Shown here piece by piece: positions 10,278 to 22,496 of a DNA stretch of 64,000 nucleotides. The stretch lies in the NCBI GenBank assembly GCA_015039465.1, contig MU130543.1:84409-148408 (forward strand), read 5' to 3'. Below the pieces are notes generated by a model, which saw nothing but the letters and a program-made list of their open reading frames with translations, was not told the origin of the DNA and made no database searches. The position numbers and the translations under genes are program-made. This DNA comes from Phlegmacium glaucopus (taxonomy: Eukaryota; Basidiomycota; Agaricomycetes; Agaricales; Cortinariaceae). Every line of letters starts with the position of its first letter. Within the stretch, counting starts at the first letter, position 1.

Positions 10278-13078
10278 CGAGACTGTTCAAACCTGAAAAA
10301 GGTATGTTAGACGCTGGCATGGTTTGTAGGAGACGCCTGGGCCTATAGAACCGCTGGCATCGGGAAAAAAAGGGGGGGTTAAGACGTACTAGGGTATTTC
10401 AATCACTGAATGTCCATAACATACAATCCCAAAAATCAGTAAAAATTTAGCGGTTGGCTAAAGGCGTTGAATGAGATTCTAAGTCGTTTGTTGTCTGGAG
10501 TGTGTGGAGGAGAACAGAGTTCATTTGGGTTTGGCTTTGACCACATGTAATACAAATTATTAGTCAGCATACACAAGTCCGAACAACCATCACACGAGGC
10601 TCACGGACTCCTGACACCCCCACCGCTTCCACAGGGGCCAAGTTCGCCTCGAGGCCAGTTCGTGGCTGCTCGTGGCTGCTGTCCATCACTGATTGTATCT
10701 ATATTGCTAGCTGCTGGCAGATGGCCGCAAACAGAATAGCCATAAGTAACGGTGAATAGCCACAGCTTACAGGTTTATCGGGTTACACCGGTGAGCGTTG
10801 GGGCGGCCGCGCAGCATACCAAGCCAATTTCAATCCGAAGCCCACCAAAATCTGCTGACAAAGTTCTTGTTTTTTTTCCTACGACCTATCACCATTCGGG
10901 AAAAATAGATGTTGCGCTTTGACGGTTATAAACCGCCATTGTTCTCCGATGTTCTTGCCGGCCTTACATAGACAGAAAAACATGAAACGGCGGAGCTGTT
11001 CACTGTGCGCTGATGTAGTTCTAGAGTAACCTTACTATGTAACTGAGTATGACAATATACGTAGTCATCGTTTCTGACATGGAACCGAACCTTTACCGAA
11101 CCACTGAATGAAGGGAAATGAGTATTCACATGTACATACAATTTAGTGGGTTCTGAACCATCCCTTTCCTGACGTATGTACTCATCGTGTACATACATAC
11201 ACATTCGAAATTATTTCCTGATGTTCTGGAAACAAATGATCACACGCGATGACATGACACGCCGAAGCTTTATATAACCTTTTCAATGGCTACAATACAC
11301 ACGACTACCACCTTCTACTACTTGTTTGCTAACCACCACTACATCGATATCGCTACATAAACCTGAGGCTTGCCCTTCGCTCGGGGTCCCATAATACGTC
11401 GTCCATAAGTATGTGACCCTTAACGACATTTGACTCATGTGCCAGTGTTTCCTGAGGTGAGAATTTTTGCAGCAACTTGAACAAACAACCTTGAAAGGGG
11501 GTTCCTTTTACTCTCCGACCATAGACAAACTGACATCAACAAACTGACATCGACAACACCGGCATTCACGGCATTGATATTCGTGTATCGATGACAAGAG
11601 ATTTCTTCCATTCACGGTCTCAACTTACGAACGTCAATCGGCCGAAAGCTCGGAACGAGGCAGAACTTCCAGGGCATGTAACCCATTATATCGACGCCGC
11701 GAACCCTGGTTTGTGTCCTATATCCACTTGGAAGCTCCAAGAACTGAGAATTTGAACTCTAATCTCTACCAACTCCCAGTTGCTCCAAGAAACTTCGAGG
11801 TTGCACGCGAGCCCAGTTCGAGTTTAATAGGGAAAAAAACAATTACTTCATATCATTATCAAATCGGCACTCCTTTCCCGAAAGTTTGACGGACACCTTG
11901 GTATCATCGATCATGAACAAACGTCCTTGTTGTAAGATTTTTTTGTTCCGAGTTCGACACTTAGACTTGAAGAAAATTAAAAAAATTTCATCCGACGCCA
12001 CAATGTATCCCGGCTGGAACGCATAGCAGTCTCATGACTCTTGAAATTTGTGGATCCGAGTCCAATTGACATCGATATAAATCATAGAGGATTTATAAGG
12101 GGCCGGAGTGGCAAGCGTGTAGTTAAAAGAATCAGCGCTCAGCGCCCACACATAACGATTCGAGACTCCTTGAGGGCCAGCTGAGGTCCAGTCGCGGTCT
12201 TCCATCCAGGCCTTGCTAGACTAAAATCAAAGACCTCAACTTTGGTGAACGAAGATCCGCAAAAGATAGAATCCATGACAAGCCAGAGAAGGATAGACAG
12301 CCACAGCCTCAAGGAGCCCATGATCAACCACGTGTTTAATAGAGTGGATATCCCGATAAACCGGGATATCCGGTAATTGAGACTCAGCCAGAGAGTAAGC
12401 TCGAGCAAGCCACAGTAAGCCTCATCCCAGGGTTGCATGATACCGATTGATTGATTGATTATCGAGAAAGCCAGGACGACGGAACCATTGCTCAGCGCTG
12501 GTAAGCTCTCAGTCAATGACGACACAGATAAACCTTAGCCCCACACCTAACAACCATCAGCACAAAGACCTCAAAAGCATAAATGCACAAAGTTTTTTGA
12601 CGATTACTTTACACATGAACCGAACAAGGTGAAAAAAGAACATATATACCAAACAAAGCAGGGGAATATATCGATTTCGGACTTCCGTTTCGTCTATAAT
12701 CGCCGTACAAAGTTCTCTGGATAACTGACTGACCGTATATCAATCACCTGGCCCTGGAGGGTACCCAGTGAGGGCAGAAGTGTCTGGGGGCTGATATATC
12801 AATATCGATAATCGATGTACCTATGTTCGAACACGTTTGAATCTGGGTCTATCCTGTGGTCTATCCCTGGACGAAAATAGCTCTTCCCAGATTCCTCTCT
12901 ATTTGGAAGTAACGGGACGGGGGGAGATCTCTCTATATCAGCAGTGTGAAAAGGCTACCCTATTACATACTTTGCGTAATGATAAAGATTACAGTTCGTG
13001 ATGTATTAGAAGAGTTATGTATATATTCTTTCTTTCTAGCATTTCTAGTCTATGTGGATGAACTTCGGGTATAATTTA
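10278..13078. other. Gene-poor stretch
   Basis: I see no recognisable gene. The first few hundred bases are the likely promoter and leader of the gene ending at 8019. A 128-codon minus-strand ORF at 12139-12525 is hydrophobic but begins with TTG and matches nothing I know. A short inverted repeat (GGATATCCCG, 6-base loop, CGGGATATCC) lies near 12344-12371. Confidence 0.4.
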
Positions 13079-15220
13079 TCAGTTGTTATCAGCAGTCGAA
13101 AATCCAACATCCACCGCGGCTCTCATCCTGTCTCCGTATCGGATAGTGAAGAAAAGAAGTCTGAGGATAAGAACACCATGGATCGTTAATGTATCTGACA
13201 TGAGGGTAAAAGTTTAGGAGTAGAGCCAACTTACCCGAAACCAACCCATGCTAAAATCGCCGCAGTCAAGTTGGTGGCTACAATTCCAAATGTTTCAATC
13301 ATGGGAAGAATACCGGCAATCGCGCCTGACAGTATGATGGCGCGGAACCCACTTAGAGATGGACAGTTTCGGTTAATTCACACGATACAAAAATAGAAAA
13401 AGTGAAACAACCATACTTATTGGCAGCCATCGCCTCTGCACTTTTCGAGTGCATCAAATCAACGACATAGGCGGCAGACGGAGTGAGCACAATATCAACC
13501 TAAAACAAACGCGGGAGAACCCTAATTTCAATACACGGAATAAAGGTGATGACAAGGACCGCTCAAAGTTTTACCCCGATTCCGTTCATAAATAAACAAA
13601 GGAGGTTGAGGACCAAACCCGGTGTTCCAGACACGTATCGCGTCAAAAGTCCAGAGAAAAGTATTGATAGAGGTACGAAGAGAAGAGCTCCTGGCAATGT
13701 CGCTCGTAAACGGTCTTCGGCATACCATTCTCCACGTCTTTTCTTTCGGTAGTAGACAACCAGCCTATCAGATAGACGCCCAGCAATAGGCGATCCGACT
13801 AGATCGACGGATAATTGATGGATTGATGGACATTGGGCAGGGGAAGAAAATTAGAAAGACGTACTCATATTACCCAATCCGGCGGGTAAGAAACATGCAC
13901 CTATTAGCGCCTCATTTTTGATATTATATCGCGCGCCCTTCGAAATTGTTGTTTAGAACAGTTTTAACCTGAGATTGTCACCTGTAACCTACAATCGTGT
14001 ACGCAAGTGGTACGAGTAGCACTGTCAAGTAAAGGACTGAGTGACGCCAAGCCAGAAGAAATACAAACCATATCTCACCATAATCGGTGAGCAGGGTAAC
14101 AGAGCCTGCCAATGTCTATGATCGTGATATTTCAATCATTGGAACCCCAGACAACAAGAAAGAAAAGCTCTACGTACAACAGCAAGTAAATTTGGGCTTC
14201 GCAAAAGCCATAGGGGTTGTAAAGGGTTGAGTAGCACAGGCCTCCATCTTGGGTGTAAACCGGGGTCAAGTTTATCAACGCCTCGCGCTCCAGGATGATA
14301 AGTTTCGGGAAAGAAGAGAACTATGGCAATGAATGACATAAGGCCAAGAACCCCGAAAGCTAGTTGCATGATACGCCATGAATAGTAGTGAGTAGTGAAA
14401 CCTAATCAGAACAAAGCCGCCGTTCAGAAAAGCATAATAAGATCAATGAGGATGATTTACCTCCAACGAAAGGCGCCAAAGCAGGGCCGAGAAGGATAGC
14501 CTGTCGCCATTCGCGATTATTTTAAAAGTAGCTATGAATGATACCAAAGAATAACTTACGGCAAAGAAAATTCCTATAGCCTGACCTCTTTCCTCCAGTT
14601 TATAGATATCCCCGATAACGCCTGGCCCAATAGCCAGTCCAGGTGAGGCTCCCATAGATTGTATAAATGTCCATATCATCAGCTGAGGTATATTCTGTGA
14701 AGCGGCGATGCCTAAGGAGCCTACAAATAGCAGAGGGGTCCCCATCAAGTATGCAGGTTTTCTGCCATCTGTTCCAAGTGAAGTTATTCTTAAAAAGAGG
14801 AATGTTTGAAGAGGCTTACAGAAACCCGAATACGATGCACCCAAGAGGGAGCCCAGACAGGTTGCAAGTACTGATAAACTTACGGCGAGGCTGTAATCCG
14901 ACGATGTAAAAAGCACAAAGCTATAATTAGAGGAAAATATTTATTTACCCTACTACTGAGCCTGTCGAGTTAAGATCCTTTGCAACTTGGGGTATAGTGG
15001 GAACAAAAGTGCCAGAAACGAAGACTATAAGGTTTTGGGCTCAGCATTAGCTCAGCGTTCGGTTTAATCCTGTTGAAAGGTACGTACAAGGAAGTAGACC
15101 AGCGACGGATACAATCACGACAATCCCTCGTTTCCTTGCTGGTGTGAAACGCTGGTAGACCTCTTCATGGGCCAAAGTCCTGGATGATAGCAATGGCGTC
15201 TCTTCCGAGTCGTTCGCCAT
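13079..15220 (-). CDS. MFS drug:H+ antiporter-type transporter, tandem copy A
   Basis: Thirteen exons can be joined without a frame break, from ATG at 15218-15220 (context CACCATGG) to TGA at 13079-13081. The N-terminus is MANDSEETPLLSSRTLAHEE. MFS features include the helix 2-3 loop YGRKPAYLMG, the central GDIYKLEERGQAIG, a loop after helix 6 (PETYHPGARGVDKLDP), the second-half GRLSDRLVVYYRKKRRGEWY, and TPSAAYVVDLMHSKSAEAMAANK split over two fields (TPSAAYVVDLMHSK, then SAEAMAANK). The acidic/dileucine N-terminus, 12 helices and these motifs fit the DHA1 multidrug-type MFS class in a cellular membrane; the substrate is unknown. Introns are 50-70 bases. It is the last gene of a minus-strand tandem array. 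The C-terminus reads FFTIRYGDRMRAAVDV. Confidence 0.85.
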
Positions 15221-15862
15221 GGTGGACAAAAAACAATGTTGGTATTACGCGATTGAGCGTTATACATGGCTGGGTGCCACCAACTTGAAGGCACCAGATT
15301 GAGTTTTTTTTTGCGCCAGTAATTATGGGCCGGATCAAACGGTGATGCATCGTGCATCATTTTCATCATTTGCATGACGCCGGATATCTCCTGAGTCCCA
15401 ACACGTAACATTCCTTCAGACGCCAATCAGATCTTGAGGCTAAGGCCTGAGCTTGAGTTTCGAAGTTATCAGCATAAATAGCGGATGGCATACCCTGCCC
15501 CCCTGTGATTGACCGATTTGAGGCAGAGATAAGGATACTTATCATGCCATGTGCATTGTTGGAGCTGGTAGAAGCTTAAGCTTTAGTACTTCTAGTACTT
15601 CAGGAGTATGGTGCTGATAGAGGCTCTGAGCCGACAAGCCGAGGAGCTGAGCCGAATAATTAGCTATAATTAGCCAAGTTGCACAGCTCCATGCTCAGAG
15701 CCAGTCCGAGCAGGTTCAAGCTAGAACTGGGGGAAGTTAGAGAAACCCCCGCTTCGGAGAGAAAGGGCTGAGAAAGGGGGGTTTCGCAATAGAAGTATCT
15801 ATGTATAACCTTCTTCTAGCATATCTATCTAGTCTATGTGCATGAACGTTTGGTACAATTTG
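15221..15862. other. Spacer between MFS copies A and B
   Basis: No gene. It holds the upstream region of copy A and two short elements that recur in the array: an AAGCTTAAGCTTTAGTACTT segment at about 15570-15690 (also near 18990-19110 and 22390-22497), and a hairpin-forming segment at 15727-15790. Confidence 0.55.
15727..15790. repeat. Hairpin element, copy 1
   Basis: The segment 'ctgggggaagttagagaaacccccgc...' pairs GAAACCCCC with GGGGGTTTC about 30 bases later and recurs at 19967-20040. Both copies lie just downstream of an MFS gene stop (copies B and C), so it may be a terminator-proximal repeat or a short mobile element. Confidence 0.5.
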
Positions 15863-18006
15863 TCAGTTGTTATCAGCAGTCGAAAATCCAACATCCACCG
15901 CGGCTCTCATCCTGTCTCCGTATCGGATAGTGAAGAAAAGAAGTCTGAGGATAACAAAACCATGGATCGTGAAATTATCCAACATGAGGGTAAACATTTA
16001 GGAACAGAGCCAGCTTACCCGAAACCGACCCATGCCAAAATCGCCGAGGTCAAGTTGGTGGCTACAATTCCATATGTTTCAATCATGGGAAGAATACCGG
16101 CAATCGCGCCTGACAGTATGATGGCGCGGAACCCACTTAGAGACGGACAGTTTCGGTTAATTCACACGATACAAAAATAGAAAAAGTAACACAACCATAC
16201 TTATTGGCAGCCATCGCCTCTGCACTCTTCGAGTGCATCAAATCAACGACATAAGCGGCAGATGGAGTGAGCACAATATCAACCTAAAAAAACGGGAGAA
16301 CCCTAATTTCAATACACGGAATAGAGTGATGACAAGGACCGCTCAAAGTTTTACCCCGATTCCGTTCATAAATAAACAAACTAGGTTGAGAACCAAACCG
16401 GGTGTTCCAGACACGTATCGCGTCAAAAGTCCAGAGAAAAGGACTGATAAGGGAACGAAGAGAAGAGCTCCGGGCAATGTCGCTCGTAAACGGTCTTCCG
16501 CATACCATTCTCCACCTCGTTTCTTTCGGTAATAGACGACCAGCCGGTCAGATAGACGCCCAGCAATAGGCGATCCGACTAGATCGACACATAATTTATG
16601 AATTGATGGACATTGGACATTGGACAGGGGGAGAAATTTTGAAAGACGTACTCATATTGCCCAATCCGGCGGGTAAGAAACATGCACCTATTAACGCCTC
16701 GTTTTTGATATTGTATCGCGCGCCCTTCGAAACCGATGTTAAGAACAGTTCGAAACCTGAGATTGTCACCTGTCACCTACAATCGTGTACGCAAGTGGTA
16801 TGAGTAGCACTGTCAAGTACAGGATTGAGTGACACTAAGCCAGAAGAAATACCAACTATATCTCACCATAATCGGTGAGCAGGGTAACAGAGCCTGCCAA
16901 TGTCTATGATCGTGATATTTCAATCATTGGAACCCTAGAACAACAAGAAGAAAAAATCTCTACGTACAACAGCAAGTAAATTTGGGCTTCGCAAAAGCCA
17001 TAGGGGTTGTAAAGGGTTGAGTAACACAGGCCTCCACCTTGGGTGTAAACTAGGGTCAAGTTTATCAACGCCTCGCGCTCCAGGATGATAAGTTTCGGGA
17101 AAGAAGAGAACTATAGCAATGAATGACAGGAGGCCAATAACACCGAACGCTAGTTGCATGATACGCCATGAATAGTAATGAGTAGCGAAACCTGGCCAGA
17201 ACAAAGGCAACCTTCAGAAAAGCATAATAAGATCAATGAGAATGATTTACCTCCAACGGAAGGGGCCAAAGCAGGGCCGAGAAGGATTGCCTATTGTCAT
17301 TCGCGATTATTAAACGCAGTTATGAATGATACCAAAGAATAACTTACGGCAAAGAAAATTCCCATAGCCTGACCTCTTTCCTCCAGTTTGTAAATATCCC
17401 CGATAACTCCTGACCCAATAGCCAGTCCAGGCGAGGCTCCCACAGATTGTATAAATCTCCATATCATTAGCTGAGGTATATTCTGTGAAGCGGCGACGCC
17501 TAAGGAGCCTACAAAGAGCAGAGGTGTCCCCATCAAGTACGCAGGTTTTCTGCCATCTGTTCCAAGTGAAGTTGTTCTCAGAGGAATGTGTGAAGAGGCT
17601 TACAGAAACCCGAATATGATGCACCCAAGAGGGAGCCCAGACAGGTTGCAAGTACTGACAAACTCACGGCGAGGCTGTAATCCGACGATGAAAAAAAAGG
17701 ATAAAGCTTTAATGAGAGGAAAATATTTATTTACCCTACTACTGAGCCTGTCGAGTTAAGGTCCTTTGCAACTTGGGGTATAGAGGGAACAAAAGTGCCA
17801 GTAACGAAGACTATAAGGTTTTGGCTCAGCATTAACCCAGCGTTCCGTCGAATCCTGTTTGGAAGTTACGTACAAGGAAGCAAACCAGTAACGGATACGA
17901 CCACGACAATCCCTCGCTTCCTTGCTGGTGTGAAACGCTGGTATACCTCGTCATGGGTCAAAGTCCTGGATGACAGCAATGGCGTCTCTTCAGAGTCAGT
18001 CGTCAT
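15863..18006 (-). CDS. MFS drug:H+ antiporter-type transporter, tandem copy B
   Basis: It has the same 13-exon structure as copy A and is intact by reading, from ATG at 18004-18006 (MTTDSEETPLLSSRTLTHDE) to TGA at 15863-15865. Splice borders are preserved in every intron I checked. Differences from A are scattered substitutions, for example GSGVIGDIYK instead of GPGVIGDIYK, and GRLSDRLVVYYRKKRGGEWY. The same motifs support a DHA1-type transporter with unknown substrate. The upstream spacer carries a hAT-like transposon whose inner edge is about 170 bases from the start codon, so its promoter may be altered. Confidence 0.85.
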
Positions 18007-18168
18007 GGTGGACAAAAAACAACCTTGGTATTACGCGATCGAAGCGTTATACATGTCTGGGAGCAATTTGTAGGAGAGCGTGCCAGCCACCAAGGGACTA
18101 GGTTGAGGCTTTTTTGCGCCAGTAAGTATGGGCCGGATCAAACGGTGATGCACGTTTGACCTGCATGA

Positions 18169-18176
18169 TCTGACTC
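18169..18176. repeat. 8-base target-site duplication, left
   Basis: TCTGACTC immediately precedes the transposon at 18177. The identical TCTGACTC follows it at 18854-18861. Eight-base duplications are characteristic of the hAT superfamily. Confidence 0.8.
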
Positions 18177-18853
18177 AGGACCCCGGGCAATGGTAGGTAG
18201 GGCCTGATGCCATTCCGGACGGTTTTTCCAGAAATTTTGAAAAAAGCCGGGGCAAAATCCGGACAAAATCGAGGAAATTTTCGAAAAAGCCAGGGCATCT
18301 ATCCGGACAGAAATTCCGTCTCAGTATCTAATAGCCAGGTCCACAGTCCGGACATATATCAGTCATACCGGTTCAGCGCCGTTTGTCGAGACCAGAGAGT
18401 TGGTGTTCGAGTCCTCTCAATACATTTTTATTTTCATGTGTGGGATTTGTATGCTATTTTATTTCAAGCTCTCGCTTGCAGATTTGAATAGATTTCGCAC
18501 CCTACAAAAGGTTGACAAGTACTCATTCAAGCTCTCAAAGAAGCAAGGCAGAAATTCTGACAATAACAGTGATTAGGGTGCTATTAGATACCAATTCAAA
18601 CGAAGCTGCCTGTCTATTGTAGCTATTGCTTTTTGGTGTTGTCTAGATACCTTATATGTTGTTTCCTGCATCCCTGCCTCGTCTGTGGCGATTTTGACAA
18701 ATTTTGGTGAAAAATAGGCTAGATACTGAGATCCGGACAAAATTTTGGAATTTTGAGGAGGCCAGGCGCAATCCGGACAAAAAGACGTAACCTCTGTCCG
18801 GATGAAAGGTACCTTTCCGGGAACAGGCCTCGCCTACCATTGCCCGGGGTCCT
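18177..18853. mobile_element. hAT-like non-autonomous transposon (MITE), 677 bases
   Basis: The ends form imperfect terminal inverted repeats of about 30 bases: left AGGACCCCGGGCAATGGTAG, right the reverse complement of the same with a few changes further in (TAGG versus CGAGG). Flanks are a perfect 8-base duplication TCTGACTC. The interior has no coding capacity but many copies of TCCGGACAAAAT-like motifs near both ends, like the subterminal transposase-binding repeats of hAT elements. The matching spacers of copies A and D lack the insert. A B-box-like GTTCGAGTCC at about 18400 is probably chance. Confidence 0.8.
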
Positions 18854-18861
18854 TCTGACTC
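18854..18861. repeat. 8-base target-site duplication, right
   Basis: TCTGACTC directly follows the right terminal repeat, identical to 18169-18176. Confidence 0.8.
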
Positions 18862-19966
18862 CCTTCAGACGGCGATCAGATCTTGAGGCCTGAGCTTGGG
18901 TTTTGAATGCTATACGCTGCCTTCCCAAGATTTCCATGACCGATTTGAAGCAGAGATAAGGACAGTTATCATTGTTGAGGGCCGAGGCTTGTTGAAGCTT
19001 AAGCTTTAGTACTTCTAGCTTCAGTACTTCAGGAGTGGCTGATGGCCGCTCGGCTCAGAGCCGACGAGCTGAGCCGAATAATTAGCTATAATTAGCCAAG
19101 TTGCACAGTCGGCGGCTCCGAGTCCCAGCTCAGAGACAGCTTGAGCTAGAACTTAGAAGTAAAATTTGTTTAAAGATAAGGGGGTACAATATACACATAT
19201 ATGTTCCCTATGCATACCTCTGCCATTCCTATGTATTATCTTGCACATTTTCCCAGGTCAAAGTTAGGTGCCAGGTCACACAGGTGTCGACATTAGCAAA
19301 TTCAAGGGTCCTACATACATGATACAACAACGTCATTTTAACGATACAAAATATACACTAGAATTATTTTTTTCATATGATTTTACAATGAGCGGTAGTT
19401 ACCACATAATTCTATTACGAAATCCTCCTTTCCCAGAGGCAGGGGGGGGGTTAGTTGCGAACCCTAATTGATGTGTCAGTGAGGGCCATCATCATGGCAC
19501 GCAGCATATATACACGTTCCTTCTTTCCTTCTGTTTTTCATAGTAAATCCATGCATAGCAACACTAGCCCAATCCTCAGAAAAGTAGCAATATACTACGT
19601 TGAGAATTAAGTAGTACATAAGGATAATATTGAGATTGTTTGGTTGTCACAAACTTAAAGTACAAGGAGTTAAACTCATGGTGGAGAGGTTGGAAGTAGT
19701 GTTGGACAGGGCCACCGGTGTCGCACAATTGCTTACCATATCTTCACAAGGGGAGATCAAAAGAGTTCAATGATCAAGGGGAAGGGGTAATTGGCTTTCC
19801 GTGAAGCTCTTTCAAAATATCAGAGGTGCAGTTAGCAGAATGAAGTAACGAAGAAAGGCACTCGTCGAGCAATAATTATTGAGCATTGAGGCCTTGAGGG
19901 TCGACGTTGAGCGCTGAGAACTTCCATGGCGTGACATCCACTTTTGGTAGTGTAGATCCATCACAC

Positions 19967-20040
19967 TGGGGGAAGTTAGAGAAACCCTGAGAAACCCCCG
20001 CTTCGGAGAGAAAGGGCTGAGAAAAGGGGGTTTCGCAATA
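19967..20040. repeat. Hairpin element, copy 2
   Basis: Second copy of the 15727-15790 segment. It contains a short internal duplication of GAGAAACCC and keeps the GAAACCCCC / GGGGGTTTC pairing. It lies about 80 bases downstream of the MFS copy C stop. Confidence 0.5.
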
Positions 20041-20120
20041 AAATTATCCACGTATCACCTTCTTCTAGCATATGATGCATATCTATCTAGTCTATGTGCA
20101 TGAACGTTTGGTACAATTTG

Positions 20121-22268
20121 TCAGTTGTTATCAGCAGTCGAAAATCCAACATCCACCGCGGCTCTCATCCTGTCTCCGTATCGGATAGTGAATAAAAGAA
20201 GTCTGAGGATAACAAAACCATGGATCGTTAATTTATCCAACATGAGGGTAAACGTTTAGGAACAGAGCCAGCTTACCCGAAACCGACCCATGCCAAAATC
20301 GCCGAGGTCAAGTTGGTGGCTACAATTCCATATGTTTCAATCATGGGAAGAATACCAGCAATCGCGCCTGACAGTATGATGGCGCGGAACCCACTTAGAG
20401 ATGGACAGTTTCGGTTAATTCACACGATACAAAAATAGAAAAAGTAAAACAACCATACTTATTGGCAGCCATCACTTCAGTACTTTTCGAGTGCATCAAA
20501 TCGACGACATAAGCCGCAGATGGAGCGAGCACAATATCAACCTAAAAAAACGCGGGAGAACCCTAATTTCAATACACGGAATAGAGTGATGACAAGGACC
20601 GCTCAAAGTTTTACCCCGATTCCGTTCATGAATAGACAAACGAGGTTGAGGACCAAACCTGGTGTTCCAGACACGTATCGCGTCAAAAGTCCAGAGAAAA
20701 GGACTGATAGGGGAACAAAGAGAAGAGCTCCGGGCAATGTCGCTCGTAAACGGTCTTCGGCATACCATTCTCCACCTCGTTTCTTTCGGTAGTAGACGAC
20801 GAGCCGGTCAGATAGATACCCAGCAGTAGGCGATCCGACTAGATCGACACATAATTGATGAATTGATCGACATTGGACAGGGGAAGAAAATTAGAAAGAC
20901 GTACTCATATTACCCAATCCGGCGGGTAAGAAACATGCACCTATTAGCGCCTCATTTTTGATATTATATCGCGCGCCCTTCGAAATTGTTGTTTAGAACA
21001 GTTTTAACCTGAGATTGTCACCTGTCACCTACAATCGTGTACGCAAGTGGTATGAGTAGCACTGTTAAGTAAAAGGACTCAGTGAAGCCAAGTCAGAAGA
21101 AATACCAACTGTATCTCACCATAATCGGTGAGCAGTGTAACGGAGCCTGCCAATGTCTATCATCGTGATATTTCAATCATTGGAACACCAGAACAACATG
21201 AAGAGAGAAAAACTCTACGTACAACAGCAAGTAAATTTGGGCTTCGCAAAAGCCATAGGGGTTGTAAAGGGTTGAGTAACACAGGCCTCCACCTTGGGTG
21301 TAAACTAGGGTCAAGTTTATCAACGCCTCGCGCTCCAGGATGATAAGTTTCGGGAAAGAAGAGAACTATGGCAATAAATGACATAAGGCCAATAACCCCG
21401 GAAGCTAGTTGCATGATACGCCATGAATAGTAATGAGTAGCGAAACCTGATCAGAACAAAGCCACCATTCAGAAAAGCACAGTAAGATCAACGAGAATGA
21501 TTTACCTCCAACGAAAGGCGCCAAAGCAGGGCCGAGAAGGACGGCCTATTGCCATCCGCGATCATTTTAGAAGCAGACATGAATTATACCAAGGAATAAC
21601 TCACGGCAAAGAAAATTCCCATAGCCTGACCTCTTTCCTCCAGTTTATAGATATCCCCGATAACCCCTGACCCAATAGCAAGTCCAGGTGAGGCTCCAAT
21701 AGATTGTATAAATCTCCATATCATCAACTGAGGTATATTCTGTGAAGCGGCGACGCCTAGGGAGCCTACAAATAGCAGAGGGGTCCCCATCAAGTATGCA
21801 GGTTTTCTGCCATCTGGTGCAAGTGAAGTCATTCTTTATAAATATAGGAATGTTTGAAGAGGCTTACAGAAACCCGAATACGATGCACCCAAGAGGGAGC
21901 CCAGACAGGTTGCAAGTACTGATAAACTTACGGCGAGGCTGTAATCCGACAATGTAAAAAGCACAAAGCTGTAATTAGACGAAAATATTTATTTACCCTA
22001 CTACTGAGCCAGTCGAGTTAAGGTCCTTTGCAACTTGGGGTATAGAGGGAACAAAAGTGCCAGAAACGAAGACTATAAGGTTTTGGGCTCAGCATTAGCT
22101 CAGCATTCAGTTTAAGCCTGTTGAAAGGTACGTACAAGGAAGTAGACCAGCGACGGATACGATCACGACAATCCCTCGTTTCCTTGCTGGTGTGAAACGC
22201 TGGTAGACCTCTTCATGGGTCAAAGTCCTGGATGATAGCAATGGCGTCTCTTCCGAGTCGTTCGCCAT
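20121..22268 (-). CDS. MFS drug:H+ antiporter-type transporter, tandem copy C
   Basis: The 13-exon model is intact from ATG at 22266-22268 (MANDSEETPLLSSRTLTHEE) to TGA at 20121-20123. Closest to copy A at the N-terminus. Notable changes are in the second-half motif, which reads SPTAGYLSDRLVV instead of SPIAGRLSDRLVV, replacing an Arg in a conserved MFS loop, and an acceptor changed from GAACAG to CACCAG that still ends in AG. Whether transport activity is kept is unknown. Only about 230 bases separate its start from the remains of copy D. Confidence 0.8.
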
Positions 22269-22496
22269 GGTGGACAAAAAACAATGTTGGTATTACGCGA
22301 TTGAGCTTTATACATGGCAAGGAGCATTCAACGTGCCACCAACTCAGGCTTGAAGGCACTAGATTGATAAGGATACTTATCATGCCATGTGCATTGTTGA
22401 AGCTTGTGGAAGCTTGAGCTTTAGTACATACTTCTAGCTTCAGTACTTCGGTATGCTGATGGCTCGGCTCAGAGCCGGCGACCTGAGCCGAATAAT

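Larger units (their letters stand above)
18007..20120. other. Spacer between MFS copies B and C
   Basis: No gene is supported. It contains a non-autonomous transposon (18177-18853), the recurring AAGCTTAAGCTT segment near 18990-19110, an AT-rich unremarkable stretch at 19150-19960 with a G9 run near 19441, and the second hairpin element (19967-20040). Confidence 0.55.

Noticed and set aside
12139..12525. 128-codon hydrophobic minus-strand ORF
   Set aside because: Starts with TTG, has no recognisable motif and no splice partners. Left as part of the gene-poor stretch.
13546..13752. Plus-strand ORFs repeated in each MFS copy (also at 16233 and 20520)
   Set aside because: They are antisense to transporter exons and are conserved only because the exons are.
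18360..18425. tRNA-like B box (GTTCGAGTCC) with an A-box-like GGTTCAGCG upstream
   Set aside because: The stems of a cloverleaf do not form, and the segment lies inside the non-autonomous transposon. It is at best a decayed SINE-like piece.
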